A program made the translations under genes and the position numbers. From contig JAGFCA010000005.1 in NCBI GenBank assembly GCA_022394755.1, positions 1 through 64,000 of the forward strand: DNA of 64,000 nt, given 5' to 3'. This stretch comes from Candidatus Poribacteria bacterium. GTDB taxonomy: Bacteria > Poribacteria > WGA-4E > WGA-3G. The notes beneath the pieces were generated by a model that had not been told where the DNA came from, did not search any database, and worked only from the letters and a program-made list of their open reading frames with translations. Position 1 is the stretch's first letter, and each line of letters begins with the position of its first letter. Shown piece after piece: positions 27,437 through 35,905 of the stretch.

Positions 27437-28471
27437 ATGGCAAACGAACTTACACAGCTTGGTGTCGTTGGTTGTGGATGGGCAGGACGTCAAGCAATCG
27501 CTTCAGCTAATGCAACTTCTCGACTACACGTCATCGCAATCGCAGAACGTGATCCTACTCGTAGAGATGAAGCAGGAGATGAACATTCTGTACCAAATCG
27601 ATATACGGATTATAATGATCTTCTTAATGATTCAAGAGTCGAGGCTGTTTATCTTGCTACCTCTCCAGATGTTCGGCTACAGCAGGTCTTGGATACACTT
27701 GCTGCTGGAAAACATGTGTTGGTTCAAAAACCACATGCGCTCCGAGCACCAGAGATATTAGAGATGCAAGAAGCAGCACAAAAAGCTGATAAGACGATTC
27801 AATTCTGTTATTTTATGCGACATTTTCCGGTTAACAGGCAAATACGAAATGCTATAGCAAATGGGGCAATTGGTGAGCCATACCATGCACGGGTTTTTGG
27901 GAAATTCAATTTCCTACCACCACTTGATACAAACAATCGATGGTTACATGTATATGGTCAGAAGGGTGGTTCATTAGGACAACACTTTTCACACGAACTC
28001 AATCTTACTTGGTGGTGGATGGGATGTCCAAAACCTGAGTGGGCTTTCGGTGTGAAACATGTTCTATATCCAAAATATGATGGTCCGGAAGGGGCAGCTG
28101 AAGACTATTTCTCAGGTGTCATCGGATGTGAGGGTGGAAAAACCATACAAATTGACTGTACACGGATGGGACATACAGAATCAGGAGATATAATTGAATT
28201 TTACGGTACAACCGGGGCAATTACAAACGGTGGTATCTCTCGTTTCAAAGATGGTGAATATGTACGAGAGACAATTGATACACCGAATGAAATTGATCAT
28301 GGACAGATTCCTGAGAATGTACCTGTATTCTATTATGAACTCAATCATTTTGCTATGGCGATAGCAGGGGAAGTTGAACCAGATGTCTCTGCCGAGAACG
28401 CTTATACCTATATGCAGATTTTGGATGCATTATATGATAGTGCTAAGAGTGGTGAGAAGGTTTATATTTGA
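27437..28471 (+). CDS. Gfo/Idh/MocA family oxidoreductase
   Basis: LGVVGCGWAGRQAIASANAT is the Rossmann motif. LATSPDVRLQQVLDTLAAGK and VLVQKPHALRAPEILEM carry the motif as QKP instead of EKP, with Lys retained. GGSLGQHFSHELNLTWWWMG is the active-site segment with His in place of the usual DxxxH arrangement. GGAGG lies ten bases before the ATG at 27437, so I do not use the frame's earlier codon at 27422. It is only distantly related to the five tandem paralogs downstream. Confidence 0.87.
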   Translation: MANELTQLGVVGCGWAGRQAIASANATSRLHVIAIAERDPTRRDEAGDEHSVPNRYTDYNDLLNDSRVEAVYLATSPDVRLQQVLDTLAAGKHVLVQKPHALRAPEILEMQEAAQKADKTIQFCYFMRHFPVNRQIRNAIANGAIGEPYHARVFGKFNFLPPLDTNNRWLHVYGQKGGSLGQHFSHELNLTWWWMGCPKPEWAFGVKHVLYPKYDGPEGAAEDYFSGVIGCEGGKTIQIDCTRMGHTESGDIIEFYGTTGAITNGGISRFKDGEYVRETIDTPNEIDHGQIPENVPVFYYELNHFAMAIAGEVEPDVSAENAYTYMQILDALYDSAKSGEKVYI

Positions 28472-28577
28472 CAAATATACCTCTATCTGTTAGTCTATGA
28501 AAACGAAATAATTGAACTAAATTAACCTATTTGCAGACGCAATTACAACTAATATATTCCTGATTTAGGAGAATTAA

Positions 28578-29615
28578 ATGTACAAAAGTGCTATGTTAGG
28601 GTGCGGAGGACGCGCCCGAGGACATGCAAACGCATATCGCCATGTTAAGAGTGGTAAACTCGCTGCGATTTGTGATATGAACCAAGAACTACTCAATAAG
28701 TTCGGTGATGATTTTGATATCTCTTCTCGTTATACTGACTTAGACGAGATGCTTGAAAAAGAAAAACCGGATGTACTCCACATTGTCACGGCTCCAGTTC
28801 TTCGTGGTTCAAATGAACGTATTCGATATTCTTTGATGAAACAGACTTCTGATCATGGTGTACCTGCTGCAATCATTGAAAAACCTATCGCTGTTGAAAG
28901 TGAAGATTGGAGACAGATCGCTGGATTGGCTGAAGAGACAAAAACCAAATTTGTCGTTAATACACAGCTCAATTTCCATCCTAAAAACCTTGAACTAAAA
29001 CGCGATGTCGCCGATGGCAAAATTGGTGAGATAAAGTTCATTGATGCCAGTGCAAGAAGTACACCTGTTGATCAAGGTCCGCACGTCTTACAGTTAGTTT
29101 CATCATATATTGATAACTCACGACCTCAGCGCGTTATGGGACAAATTGCAGGAAGGGATCATCTGGAATCTGCTCAACCGTCCCCAATGCATGCTGCAGC
29201 ACAAGTAATTTATGAAAACGGTCTACACGTGTCCTTAGCATTCGGTCAAGGTATGGGGACTATGGCATCCGATGATCAAGGTATTTATTGCCATAAACGG
29301 GTACTTGTTGTTGGTACGAAAGGGTTTGTACATTGGCGTTTTAGTAGTTGGGAACGTTCAACTCATGATGGTGGTTATGAAGGTGGTCCTCTCAGTTATG
29401 GGGAACAGGATGTAATTGCACAAGGCAATCTTACTGAGGCTGTCTTCGATTGGCTCGGTGATGAGAAAAAGGAACATCCTACACATCTGAAACAATCACT
29501 TGCTGAGTTTAATCTATTGTTAGGAATGTATTATAGTGGAATCACAAATGAAATGATTGATCTACCGTTTGATCCGCCAGATGGATTAATGGATATGCTT
29601 AGAGAAAAGTTGTAA
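28578..29615 (+). CDS. Gfo/Idh/MocA oxidoreductase, tandem paralog 1 of 5
   Basis: MYKSAMLGCGGRARGHANAY replaces the usual GxGxxG with GCGGRAR. IIEKPIAVE is the EKP motif. NTQLNFHPKNLELKRDVADG and DASARSTPVDQGPHVLQLVS form the catalytic-domain entry. GEQDVIAQGNLTEAVFDWL and HPTHLKQSLAEFNLLLGMYY are conserved in all five paralogs. AGGAGAAT precedes the ATG. The protein has 345 residues with no signal peptide. The substrate is unknown; the array suggests variants on one substrate class. Confidence 0.87.
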   Translation: MYKSAMLGCGGRARGHANAYRHVKSGKLAAICDMNQELLNKFGDDFDISSRYTDLDEMLEKEKPDVLHIVTAPVLRGSNERIRYSLMKQTSDHGVPAAIIEKPIAVESEDWRQIAGLAEETKTKFVVNTQLNFHPKNLELKRDVADGKIGEIKFIDASARSTPVDQGPHVLQLVSSYIDNSRPQRVMGQIAGRDHLESAQPSPMHAAAQVIYENGLHVSLAFGQGMGTMASDDQGIYCHKRVLVVGTKGFVHWRFSSWERSTHDGGYEGGPLSYGEQDVIAQGNLTEAVFDWLGDEKKEHPTHLKQSLAEFNLLLGMYYSGITNEMIDLPFDPPDGLMDMLREKL

Positions 29616-29643
29616 ATCGAATTAAAATCATTAAGCATTTTGA

Positions 29644-29683
29644 ATTAGCGGTAGTAGCGAATTTGTTTGCAACTACCGCTAAT
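29644..29683 (+). terminator. Terminator between paralogs 1 and 2
   Basis: ATTAGCGGTAGT at 29644-29655 pairs perfectly with ACTACCGCTAAT at 29672-29683, followed by a T-rich stretch (TGTTATATATTT). It suggests paralog 1 is transcribed separately. Confidence 0.75.
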
Positions 29684-29715
29684 TGTTATATATTTACTGT
29701 AAAGGAGACATATAC

Positions 29716-30753
29716 ATGTATAAAAGTGCATTCTTAGGATGTGGTGGTCGTGCTCGTGCCCACGCAAGTGCTTACAAATTTGTAAAGGGTGGGAAAATCG
29801 GTGCTATCTGTGATATGAACGAGGAACTTCTGAACAGTTTTGGTGATCAGTTTGATGTATCTGCACGATATACTGATTTCGATGAGATGCTTGAAAAGGA
29901 AAAACCTGACCTTCTTCATATTGTCACTGCTCCAGTATTACGCGGTACAAATCAACGCATCCGCTATTCGCTAATGAAACAAGCTTCTGACCATAATGTA
30001 CCAGCCGCAATTGTGGAAAAACCTATTGCTGTAGAAAGTGAAGACTGGAAACAGATCGCAGGATTGGCTGAAGAGACAAGCACGAAGTTTATTGTCAATA
30101 CACAGCTTAATTTTCATCCTAAAAACCTTGAATTAAAACAAGATGTCGCTGATGGTAAGATCGGTGAAATCAAGTTTATTGATGCAAGTGCACGCAGCAC
30201 ACCAGTTGACCAAGCACCTCATGTCTTGCAGCTCGTATCCTCATATATAGACAACTCGCGTCCAACTCGTGTGTTAGGTCAGATTGCCGGTAAAGAACAA
30301 TTAGATTCTGCACAACCATCTCCAATGCATGCCGCCGCACAAGCCATTTATGATAATGGTCTGCATGTATCACTCGCTTTTGGTACAGGTATGGGAACTT
30401 TGGCGTCTGAGGGTGGTGGTACTGTAACGCATAAACGTGTTTTTGTTGTTGGTACAAAAGGATTCGTTCATTGGCGGTTTAGCAGTTGGGAACGCTCCAC
30501 ACATGATGGTGGGTATGAAGGTGGTCCACTCAACTATGGTGAACAGGATATTCAAGCACAAGGTAATCTAACTGAAGCTGCCTTTGATTGGCTTGATGAC
30601 GAAAACAAGGTTCACCCCACACATCTCAAACAATCCCTCGCTGAATTCAATCTACTGTTAGGGATATACTATAGTGGAATTACTAACGAGATTATCGATC
30701 TACCGTTTGATCCACCAGACGGTTTAATGGCATCTCTCAAAGAGAGCTTGTAA
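29716..30753 (+). CDS. Gfo/Idh/MocA oxidoreductase, tandem paralog 2 of 5
   Basis: Starts at MYKSAFLGCGGRARAHASAY (ATG 29716, AAAGGAGA eight bases before); upstream in-frame codons lack a ribosome site. It carries the paralog hallmarks AIVEKPIAVE, FHPKNLELKQDVADGKIGEI and STPVDQAPHVLQLVSSYIDN. Differences from paralog 1 cluster in the substrate-facing segment around residues 190-240 (GTGMGTLASEGGGTVTHKRV). It is bounded by hairpin terminators on both sides. Confidence 0.87.
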   Translation: MYKSAFLGCGGRARAHASAYKFVKGGKIGAICDMNEELLNSFGDQFDVSARYTDFDEMLEKEKPDLLHIVTAPVLRGTNQRIRYSLMKQASDHNVPAAIVEKPIAVESEDWKQIAGLAEETSTKFIVNTQLNFHPKNLELKQDVADGKIGEIKFIDASARSTPVDQAPHVLQLVSSYIDNSRPTRVLGQIAGKEQLDSAQPSPMHAAAQAIYDNGLHVSLAFGTGMGTLASEGGGTVTHKRVFVVGTKGFVHWRFSSWERSTHDGGYEGGPLNYGEQDIQAQGNLTEAAFDWLDDENKVHPTHLKQSLAEFNLLLGIYYSGITNEIIDLPFDPPDGLMASLKESL

Positions 30754-30763
30754 GTTGGTAAGT

Positions 30764-30795
30764 GGCGTAGAGAAAGGTATAACATTTTCTACGCC
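30764..30795 (+). terminator. Terminator after paralog 2
   Basis: GGCGTAGA at 30764-30771 pairs with TCTACGCC at 30788-30795. A/T extensions lengthen the stem imperfectly. Confidence 0.55.
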
Positions 30796-30808
30796 AACTC
30801 CTCTGTTA

Positions 30809-30838
30809 TTGGCATATTGTCAAAACGCATGCTATAAT
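30809..30838 (+). promoter_or_regulatory. Sigma-70-type promoter for the Rpn-like gene
   Basis: TTGGCA at 30809-30814, an 18-base spacer and a perfect TATAAT at 30833-30838, 43 bases upstream of the ATG at 30881. Confidence 0.5.
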
Positions 30839-30880
30839 GTCAGTCAACCCAATATGGTAAATCAACTGTTAAGGAATTAG

Positions 30881-31786
30881 ATGGCGAGTTTTGATACAGC
30901 TTCAAAAAAACAGGTTGAGACTAACCCGCAAGATTTCGTAGATCTTTGTTTCAAATTTGGAAATGGGAATGTCAGCGTATTGGAGGTAGTTACTCCAGAA
31001 CAACCAACCGTGGAAATGCATCAAGCAGATATACTAATCAAGGCACTATCTGATGATACAGAAGTATTGGTGCATTTTGAGTTTCAAACCTCGGATAGTT
31101 TCGATCCAGAGATGCCACTACGTATGGCAGGCTATATTATTAGAGCAATTGAAACTTATCGTCTACCTGTGTATTCTAATGTAATTTATCTTCGTCCTGA
31201 TTCGATGAGAAAGGATCCTGGAATATTCATTCAAGATTTGGAAAATCACCGTATTTCCATTGAGTATCAGGTGTTTCGGTTAATCGAGATTGATGGACAA
31301 CAGATACTTGATCTAAAACCTGTGGGATTGGTGCCTTTCACTCCGTTAATGAAACGACCGAAAGGTATGAATTCCGCCCAATGGTTTCGTCAATGTATAC
31401 AGGTTGCTGATAGCATTGATGTAGCTAACAAACCTGAATACCTTGCAAGTCTCGTTATTTTAGGGAATTTAGTTTACGATTCACAAACCATGATAGATAT
31501 TATTTCGGAGGAAACCATGCATCAGTCCTCAGTTGTTGAATATGTCGCCCCTGAAGCACGCAAACAAGGAATAGAACAAGGAATAGAACAAGGTGCTCAG
31601 CAGATGGCACGCGAGAATATCCTGGAGTTACTTAACAATCGTCTTGAAACCGTTGATGTAAAAGATTTAGAATCTGCATTGTCTAAGATTTCTGATTTAA
31701 ATCAACTCAAGGAACTATTCCAAATTGCAATGCAGGTGGAAAATCTGGATGATTTTAAAAAAGCGTTAGAAGAGAATCAGGAGTAA
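30881..31786 (+). CDS. Rpn/PD-(D/E)XK transposase-like nuclease family protein
   Basis: HQADILIKALSDDTEVLVHF followed by EFQTSDSFDPEMPLRMAGYI is the PD-(D/E)xK core (Asp...ExQ) of the Rpn/YhgA-like family, with RAIETYRLPVYSNVIYLRPD and LVILGNLVYDSQTM downstream. The repeated RKQGIEQGIEQGAQQ linker before the C-terminal helices is typical. Family members promote recombination or act as phage-defence toxins. It lies inside the oxidoreductase array with its own promoter, between a terminator and the next paralog. It probably inserted there. Confidence 0.8.
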   Translation: MASFDTASKKQVETNPQDFVDLCFKFGNGNVSVLEVVTPEQPTVEMHQADILIKALSDDTEVLVHFEFQTSDSFDPEMPLRMAGYIIRAIETYRLPVYSNVIYLRPDSMRKDPGIFIQDLENHRISIEYQVFRLIEIDGQQILDLKPVGLVPFTPLMKRPKGMNSAQWFRQCIQVADSIDVANKPEYLASLVILGNLVYDSQTMIDIISEETMHQSSVVEYVAPEARKQGIEQGIEQGAQQMARENILELLNNRLETVDVKDLESALSKISDLNQLKELFQIAMQVENLDDFKKALEENQE

Positions 31787-31856
31787 GAGAATACTCATAA
31801 TTTGACATTAAATTCATTAGTCCTACTTGAGGCATGTTTCCAAAGGCTACATTATT

Positions 31857-32909
31857 GTGTATAAAACAGCGATGTTAGGGTGTGGTGGACGGGCACGTGG
31901 ACATGCTGATGCCTATCGCTTCATCAATAGGGGTAAGCTTTCAGCAATCTGTGATTTGAATGAGGAATTACTGAAGAGTTTCGGTCAGGACTTTGGTATT
32001 TCCTCCAGATACTCTGATCTGGATGAGATGCTCGAAAAAGAGAAACCTGATGTCCTCCACATCGTCACCACTCCCGTTATTCCCAGTAGTAATGAACGTA
32101 TCCGTTATCCGTTAATGAAACAGGCTGCCGACCAGGGTGTACCTGTAGTGGTTGTTGAAAAACCACTCGCTGTTGAAGGCGAGGATTGGAAGCAAATCGC
32201 TGGGTTAGCGGAAGATACAAAAACGAAATTCGTTGTCAACACCCAGCTCGAATTCCATCCAAAGAATCTGGAGCTTAAAACTGATGTCGCAGAAGGACGG
32301 ATCGGTGAGATTAGGTTTATCGATGCCAGTGCACGCAGTAGAGTCTCCGAACAGGGTGGACATATACTTCAGTTGGTGTCCTCTTACATAGACAACTCTC
32401 ATCCAATACGTATTCTTGGTCAAATATCTGGCACAGAGAATGAAAATTCTGCTCCTGGACATCCGGGTCCATTGCACGCTGTTGGACATGTTTTATATGA
32501 GAACGGTGTCCACGTTTCTCTTGCATTTGGAACAGAATTTGGACAAATGGTATCTGATGATACGGGTGTCTACGGACACAAACGTGTGTTTATTGCCGGT
32601 ACAAACGGCTTCGTTCATTGGCGTTTCAGCAGTTGGGAACGTTCAACATTGACTGGAGGTTATGAGAACGGTCCGCTTAATTATGGTGAACAAGATGTCA
32701 TTGCACAGGTTAACTTCACAAATGCTATCTTTGATTGGTTAGACGATGAGACTAATGTCCATCCGACACATCTCAAACAGTCCCTAATTGAGTCCAACCT
32801 TATCTTAGGTATGTATTACAGTGGGATAACAAATCAGGTTATTGACCTTCCGTTTGAACCACCCGATGGCTTACTTGATGACATTGAGAGAAATTGTAAT
32901 CTAAAATGA
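31857..32909 (+). CDS. Gfo/Idh/MocA oxidoreductase, tandem paralog 3 of 5 (most diverged)
   Basis: The start by alignment with its paralogs is the GTG at 31857 (V/M-YKTAMLGCGGRARGHAD), with AAAGG upstream; the frame remains open before it. It keeps VVEKPLAVEGEDWKQIAGLA and FHPKNLELKTDVAEGRIGEI. The motif that reads STPVDQGPHVLQL in the others is SRVSEQGGHILQL here, and TAPVLRGSNERIR is TTPVIPSSNERIR, so its substrate may differ. It has a lysine-containing C-terminal extension, IERNCNLK, unlike the RE(K/R)L end of its relatives. Confidence 0.85.
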   Translation: MYKTAMLGCGGRARGHADAYRFINRGKLSAICDLNEELLKSFGQDFGISSRYSDLDEMLEKEKPDVLHIVTTPVIPSSNERIRYPLMKQAADQGVPVVVVEKPLAVEGEDWKQIAGLAEDTKTKFVVNTQLEFHPKNLELKTDVAEGRIGEIRFIDASARSRVSEQGGHILQLVSSYIDNSHPIRILGQISGTENENSAPGHPGPLHAVGHVLYENGVHVSLAFGTEFGQMVSDDTGVYGHKRVFIAGTNGFVHWRFSSWERSTLTGGYENGPLNYGEQDVIAQVNFTNAIFDWLDDETNVHPTHLKQSLIESNLILGMYYSGITNQVIDLPFEPPDGLLDDIERNCNLK

Positions 32910-32918
32910 TATTATGTT

Positions 32919-32944
32919 GTATGCAAGTATCCAATCTTGCATAC
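32919..32944 (+). terminator. Hairpin after paralog 3
   Basis: GTATGCAAG at 32919-32927 pairs with CTTGCATAC at 32936-32944. There is no clean U-tract, so it may be an attenuating or RNA-stabilising hairpin and not a full terminator. Confidence 0.45.
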
Positions 32945-33001
32945 GCTACGTTTTGGTACGCTGCTGGCGTACTATTTAAATGACTTGATAGGAGATACCT
33001 C

Positions 33002-34045
33002 ATGTATAAGACCGCAATGTTAGGGTGTGGTGGACGTGCACGTGCACATGCTGATGCATATCGTTTCGTCAAAAACGGTAAACTCTCAGCAATCTGCGAT
33101 ATGAACGAGGATTTACTTAAGAGTTTCGGGGACGACTTTGGTATTTCATCACGATACACTAACTTAGATGAGATGCTTGAAAAAGAGAAACCGGATGTAC
33201 TACACATCGTCACGGCACCAGTGTTACGTGGGACAAATGAACGGATCCGTTATTCTCTGATGAAACAAGCTTCAGACCATAAGGTACCAGCTGCAATTGT
33301 GGAGAAACCAATTGCTGTTGAAAGTGAGGATTGGAAACAGCTTGCAGCCTTAGCTGATGAAACACAGACGAAGTTCGTTGTTAACACCCAACTTAATTTC
33401 CATCCACAGAATCTTGAACTGAAAAAGGATGTCGCTGAAGGGAGAATCGGTGAAATAAAGTTTATTGATGCCAGTGCCCGTAGTACACCTGTAGATCAAG
33501 CACCCCATGTATTACAACTTGTTTCATCCTACATTGACAACTCACGACCTGTCCGTGTCCTTGGACAGATTTCTGGTGGTCAAGATCTGAATTCTACACA
33601 GCCGTCCCCCATGCATGCTGCCGCTCAGGTAATTTATGACAACGGACTGCATGTGTCTCTTGCTTTTGGTGCAAGTATAGGGCAGAAAGTGCCTAAAGAA
33701 CCGGATAGTGGTAACCATACCCACAAACGTGTCTTTGTCATAGGGACAAAAGGTTTTGTACACTGGAGATTTAGCAGTTGGGAGCGTTCTACACCAGACG
33801 GCGGGTACGAGAGTGGACCACTTGACTATGGTGAACAAGATGTCATTGCACAAGGAAATCTCACTGAAGCAGTATTTGATTGGCTTGATGATGAAAAAAA
33901 TGTACATCCGACTCACCTTAAACAGTCTCTCGCAGAATTCAATCTTCTTCTCGGTATTTATTACAGCGGGGTTACAAATGAGATAATTGAACTGCCATTC
34001 GATCCTCCAGACGGTATAATTGATATATTACGAGAAAAATTATAA
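33002..34045 (+). CDS. Gfo/Idh/MocA oxidoreductase, tandem paralog 4 of 5
   Basis: MYKTAMLGCGGRARAHADAY with TAGGAGAT ten bases before the ATG. AIVEKPIAVESEDWKQLAAL, FHPQNLELKKDVAEGRIGEI and STPVDQAPHVLQLVSSYIDN match paralogs 2 and 5. The variable segment is GASIGQKVPKEPDSGNHTHK, slightly longer than in its relatives. It lies 41 bases upstream of paralog 5 with no terminator, so the two are probably one transcript. Confidence 0.87.
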   Translation: MYKTAMLGCGGRARAHADAYRFVKNGKLSAICDMNEDLLKSFGDDFGISSRYTNLDEMLEKEKPDVLHIVTAPVLRGTNERIRYSLMKQASDHKVPAAIVEKPIAVESEDWKQLAALADETQTKFVVNTQLNFHPQNLELKKDVAEGRIGEIKFIDASARSTPVDQAPHVLQLVSSYIDNSRPVRVLGQISGGQDLNSTQPSPMHAAAQVIYDNGLHVSLAFGASIGQKVPKEPDSGNHTHKRVFVIGTKGFVHWRFSSWERSTPDGGYESGPLDYGEQDVIAQGNLTEAVFDWLDDEKNVHPTHLKQSLAEFNLLLGIYYSGVTNEIIELPFDPPDGIIDILREKL

Positions 34046-34086
34046 ACAAAAATCCAGATATCTAAGACTATATTAGGAGACATTTT

Positions 34087-35124
34087 ATGTATAAAACAGC
34101 GATGTTGGGATGTGGCGGAAGAGCACGCGCCCATGCTGATGCCTATCGTTTTGTAAAAAACGGTAAACTCTCTGCAGTTTGTGATATGAACCAAGAATTG
34201 CTCAATAAATTCGGTGATGATTTCGGCATATCTGCACGTTATACTGACTTAGACGAAATGCTTGAAAAGGAGAAACCGGATGTACTTCACATTGTCACTG
34301 CACCGGTCCTTAGGGGAAGTAATGAACGTATTCGTTATCCACTAATGAAACAAGCTTCCGATGCAGGTGTACCAGCTGCAATTGTAGAGAAACCGATTGC
34401 TGTTGAGAGTGAGGATTCAAAACAAATTGCTCAGTTAGCCGAAGAAACAAATACAAAGTTTGTTGTGAATACGCAACTCAACTTTCATCCACAAAACCTT
34501 GAGTTGAAAAAAGATGTTGCTGAAGGAAGAATTGGGGAAATCAAATTCATTGATGCCAGTGCCAGAAGCACACCCGTAGACCAAGGTCCACATGTACTTC
34601 AATTGGTATCCTCATATATTGATAATTCACGTCCAGTGCGAGTACTCGGACAGGTTTCTGGTGGAGCACAATTAGATTCTGCACAACCCTCACCGCAATA
34701 TGCAGCGGCACGTGTTCAATATGACAACGGACTCCATGTCTCAGTCGCATTCGGAACTGCTATTGCACCATCTGCTTCAGATGATCAGACCGTTTTCTTT
34801 CATAAACGCGTTTTCGTAATTGGCACGGATGGTTTTGTACATTGGCGTTTTAGTAGCTGGGAACGTTCTACACGAGATGATGGATATGAAGGTGGTCCAC
34901 TTAGTTACGGTGAGCAAGATGTTATCGCACAAGGCAACCTTACAGAAGCTGTTTTTGATTGGCTTGACGATGAAAATAAGGTACATCCAACCCATCTAAA
35001 ACAATCACTCGCTGAATTTAACCTACTATTAGGCATCTATTATAGTGGTATTACGAATGAGGTAATTGAACTACCGTTCGATCCACCAAATGGATTGATG
35101 GATATGTTAAGGGAACGTTTGTAA
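34087..35124 (+). CDS. Gfo/Idh/MocA oxidoreductase, tandem paralog 5 of 5
   Basis: MYKTAMLGCGGRARAHADAY, identical to paralog 4 over the first 20 residues, with TAGGAGAC upstream. It has AIVEKPIAVESEDSKQIAQL and FHPQNLELKKDVAEGRIGEI. QPSPQYAAARVQYDNGLHVS replaces the MHAAAQVIYDNG of other copies, and the variable segment is GTAIAPSASDDQTVFFHKRV. It is followed by a strong bidirectional terminator. Confidence 0.87.
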   Translation: MYKTAMLGCGGRARAHADAYRFVKNGKLSAVCDMNQELLNKFGDDFGISARYTDLDEMLEKEKPDVLHIVTAPVLRGSNERIRYPLMKQASDAGVPAAIVEKPIAVESEDSKQIAQLAEETNTKFVVNTQLNFHPQNLELKKDVAEGRIGEIKFIDASARSTPVDQGPHVLQLVSSYIDNSRPVRVLGQVSGGAQLDSAQPSPQYAAARVQYDNGLHVSVAFGTAIAPSASDDQTVFFHKRVFVIGTDGFVHWRFSSWERSTRDDGYEGGPLSYGEQDVIAQGNLTEAVFDWLDDENKVHPTHLKQSLAEFNLLLGIYYSGITNEVIELPFDPPNGLMDMLRERL

Positions 35125-35188
35125 GTATTTAGTTGCGTTGATTGGTTATAGAGAAAATAACCTTTATTTAAGAAATCATAAATGAAAC

Positions 35189-35225
35189 AAAAAAGCCTTC
35201 AACAATGAATGTCGAAGGCTTTTTT
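35189..35225. terminator. Bidirectional terminator at the end of the paralog array
   Basis: AAAAAAGCCTTC at 35189-35200 and GAAGGCTTTTTT at 35214-35225 form a perfect 12-bp stem with poly-A/poly-T flanks on both strands, between convergent genes. Confidence 0.92.
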
Positions 35226-35244
35226 ATTTATATAAGCTATTGGA

Positions 35245-35889
35245 TTAACGAGTGTTTTTTAGTGAACCCCAAGTAGTAGTTAATTTCGCCTTGGGATCAA
35301 CTGCTGTTGTTGCACTTTCTACTGCTTCAAGGGCACTAAACATTGCGTTGAGATCACCCGCACCAGTTTCAGCGTTTCCAGCAAAATCAAAATCAAGAGT
35401 ACCATCAGAAACTTCAATTGCTGAATATTTCTTGATATCAATTTCGTCTTTTCCAGGGGTAACATAAAGTGCTTCAACAATCTCATCTTCAATGATAATG
35501 TCAAAACCGCGATTGTTTGGAGACCAGTGTTCACCGACAAGATATGTCACATCAAACAGACCATTCCCAGTCTTGAATTGATACTTTACAGTTGCAGGAA
35601 ATGAAGCCCAACTCACTGAATAGAAGAGTTCTTCATCGTAACCAGCCTCTTTTGCCTGTGCCTTTGCAGCATCAGTCAAATTCGCAACTTCTGCAGTTTT
35701 TGGAGCTAATTCAATCCATCCACCCCAAGATTGGTTTTCCTTTTGAGCGCCATTCCATACGCGACCTTGTGAATCTGTGAAGTCGTCAGTTTTACCGCCG
35801 CGGACACGGAATTCTTCTGCTGACAATAAACACGGAACTGCAAAGACACATATAAATAGAATGAGCGTTGTAATACTTAATAACTTCAT
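35245..35889 (-). CDS. Secreted malectin-like protein with conserved WG tail (copy 1)
   Basis: I start at ATG 35889 (MKLLSITTLILFICVFAVPC), with GGAGG eight bases upstream; an earlier in-frame ATG overlaps the neighbouring gene. A signal peptide ends near LLSAEE. EFRVRGGKTDDFTDSQGRVW, NGAQKENQSWGGWIELAPKT, LFDVTYLVGEHWSPNNRGFD and IIIEDEIVEALYVTPGKDEI resemble malectin-type carbohydrate-binding beta-sandwiches. The protein ends VDPKAKLTTTWGSLKNTR, a tail shared with its neighbour and, before truncation, with the LamG protein at 4.3 kb. The function is unknown; cell-surface glycan binding is a guess. Confidence 0.72.
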   Translation of the reverse strand: MKLLSITTLILFICVFAVPCLLSAEEFRVRGGKTDDFTDSQGRVWNGAQKENQSWGGWIELAPKTAEVANLTDAAKAQAKEAGYDEELFYSVSWASFPATVKYQFKTGNGLFDVTYLVGEHWSPNNRGFDIIIEDEIVEALYVTPGKDEIDIKKYSAIEVSDGTLDFDFAGNAETGAGDLNAMFSALEAVESATTAVDPKAKLTTTWGSLKNTR

Positions 35890-35905
35890 ATATCCTCCAT
35901 TAGAT

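Noticed and set aside
28578-35124. The five-fold paralog array as an assembly duplication
   Set aside because: The copies differ throughout at synonymous and non-synonymous sites and have different intergenic hairpins, so they are genuine diverged genes.
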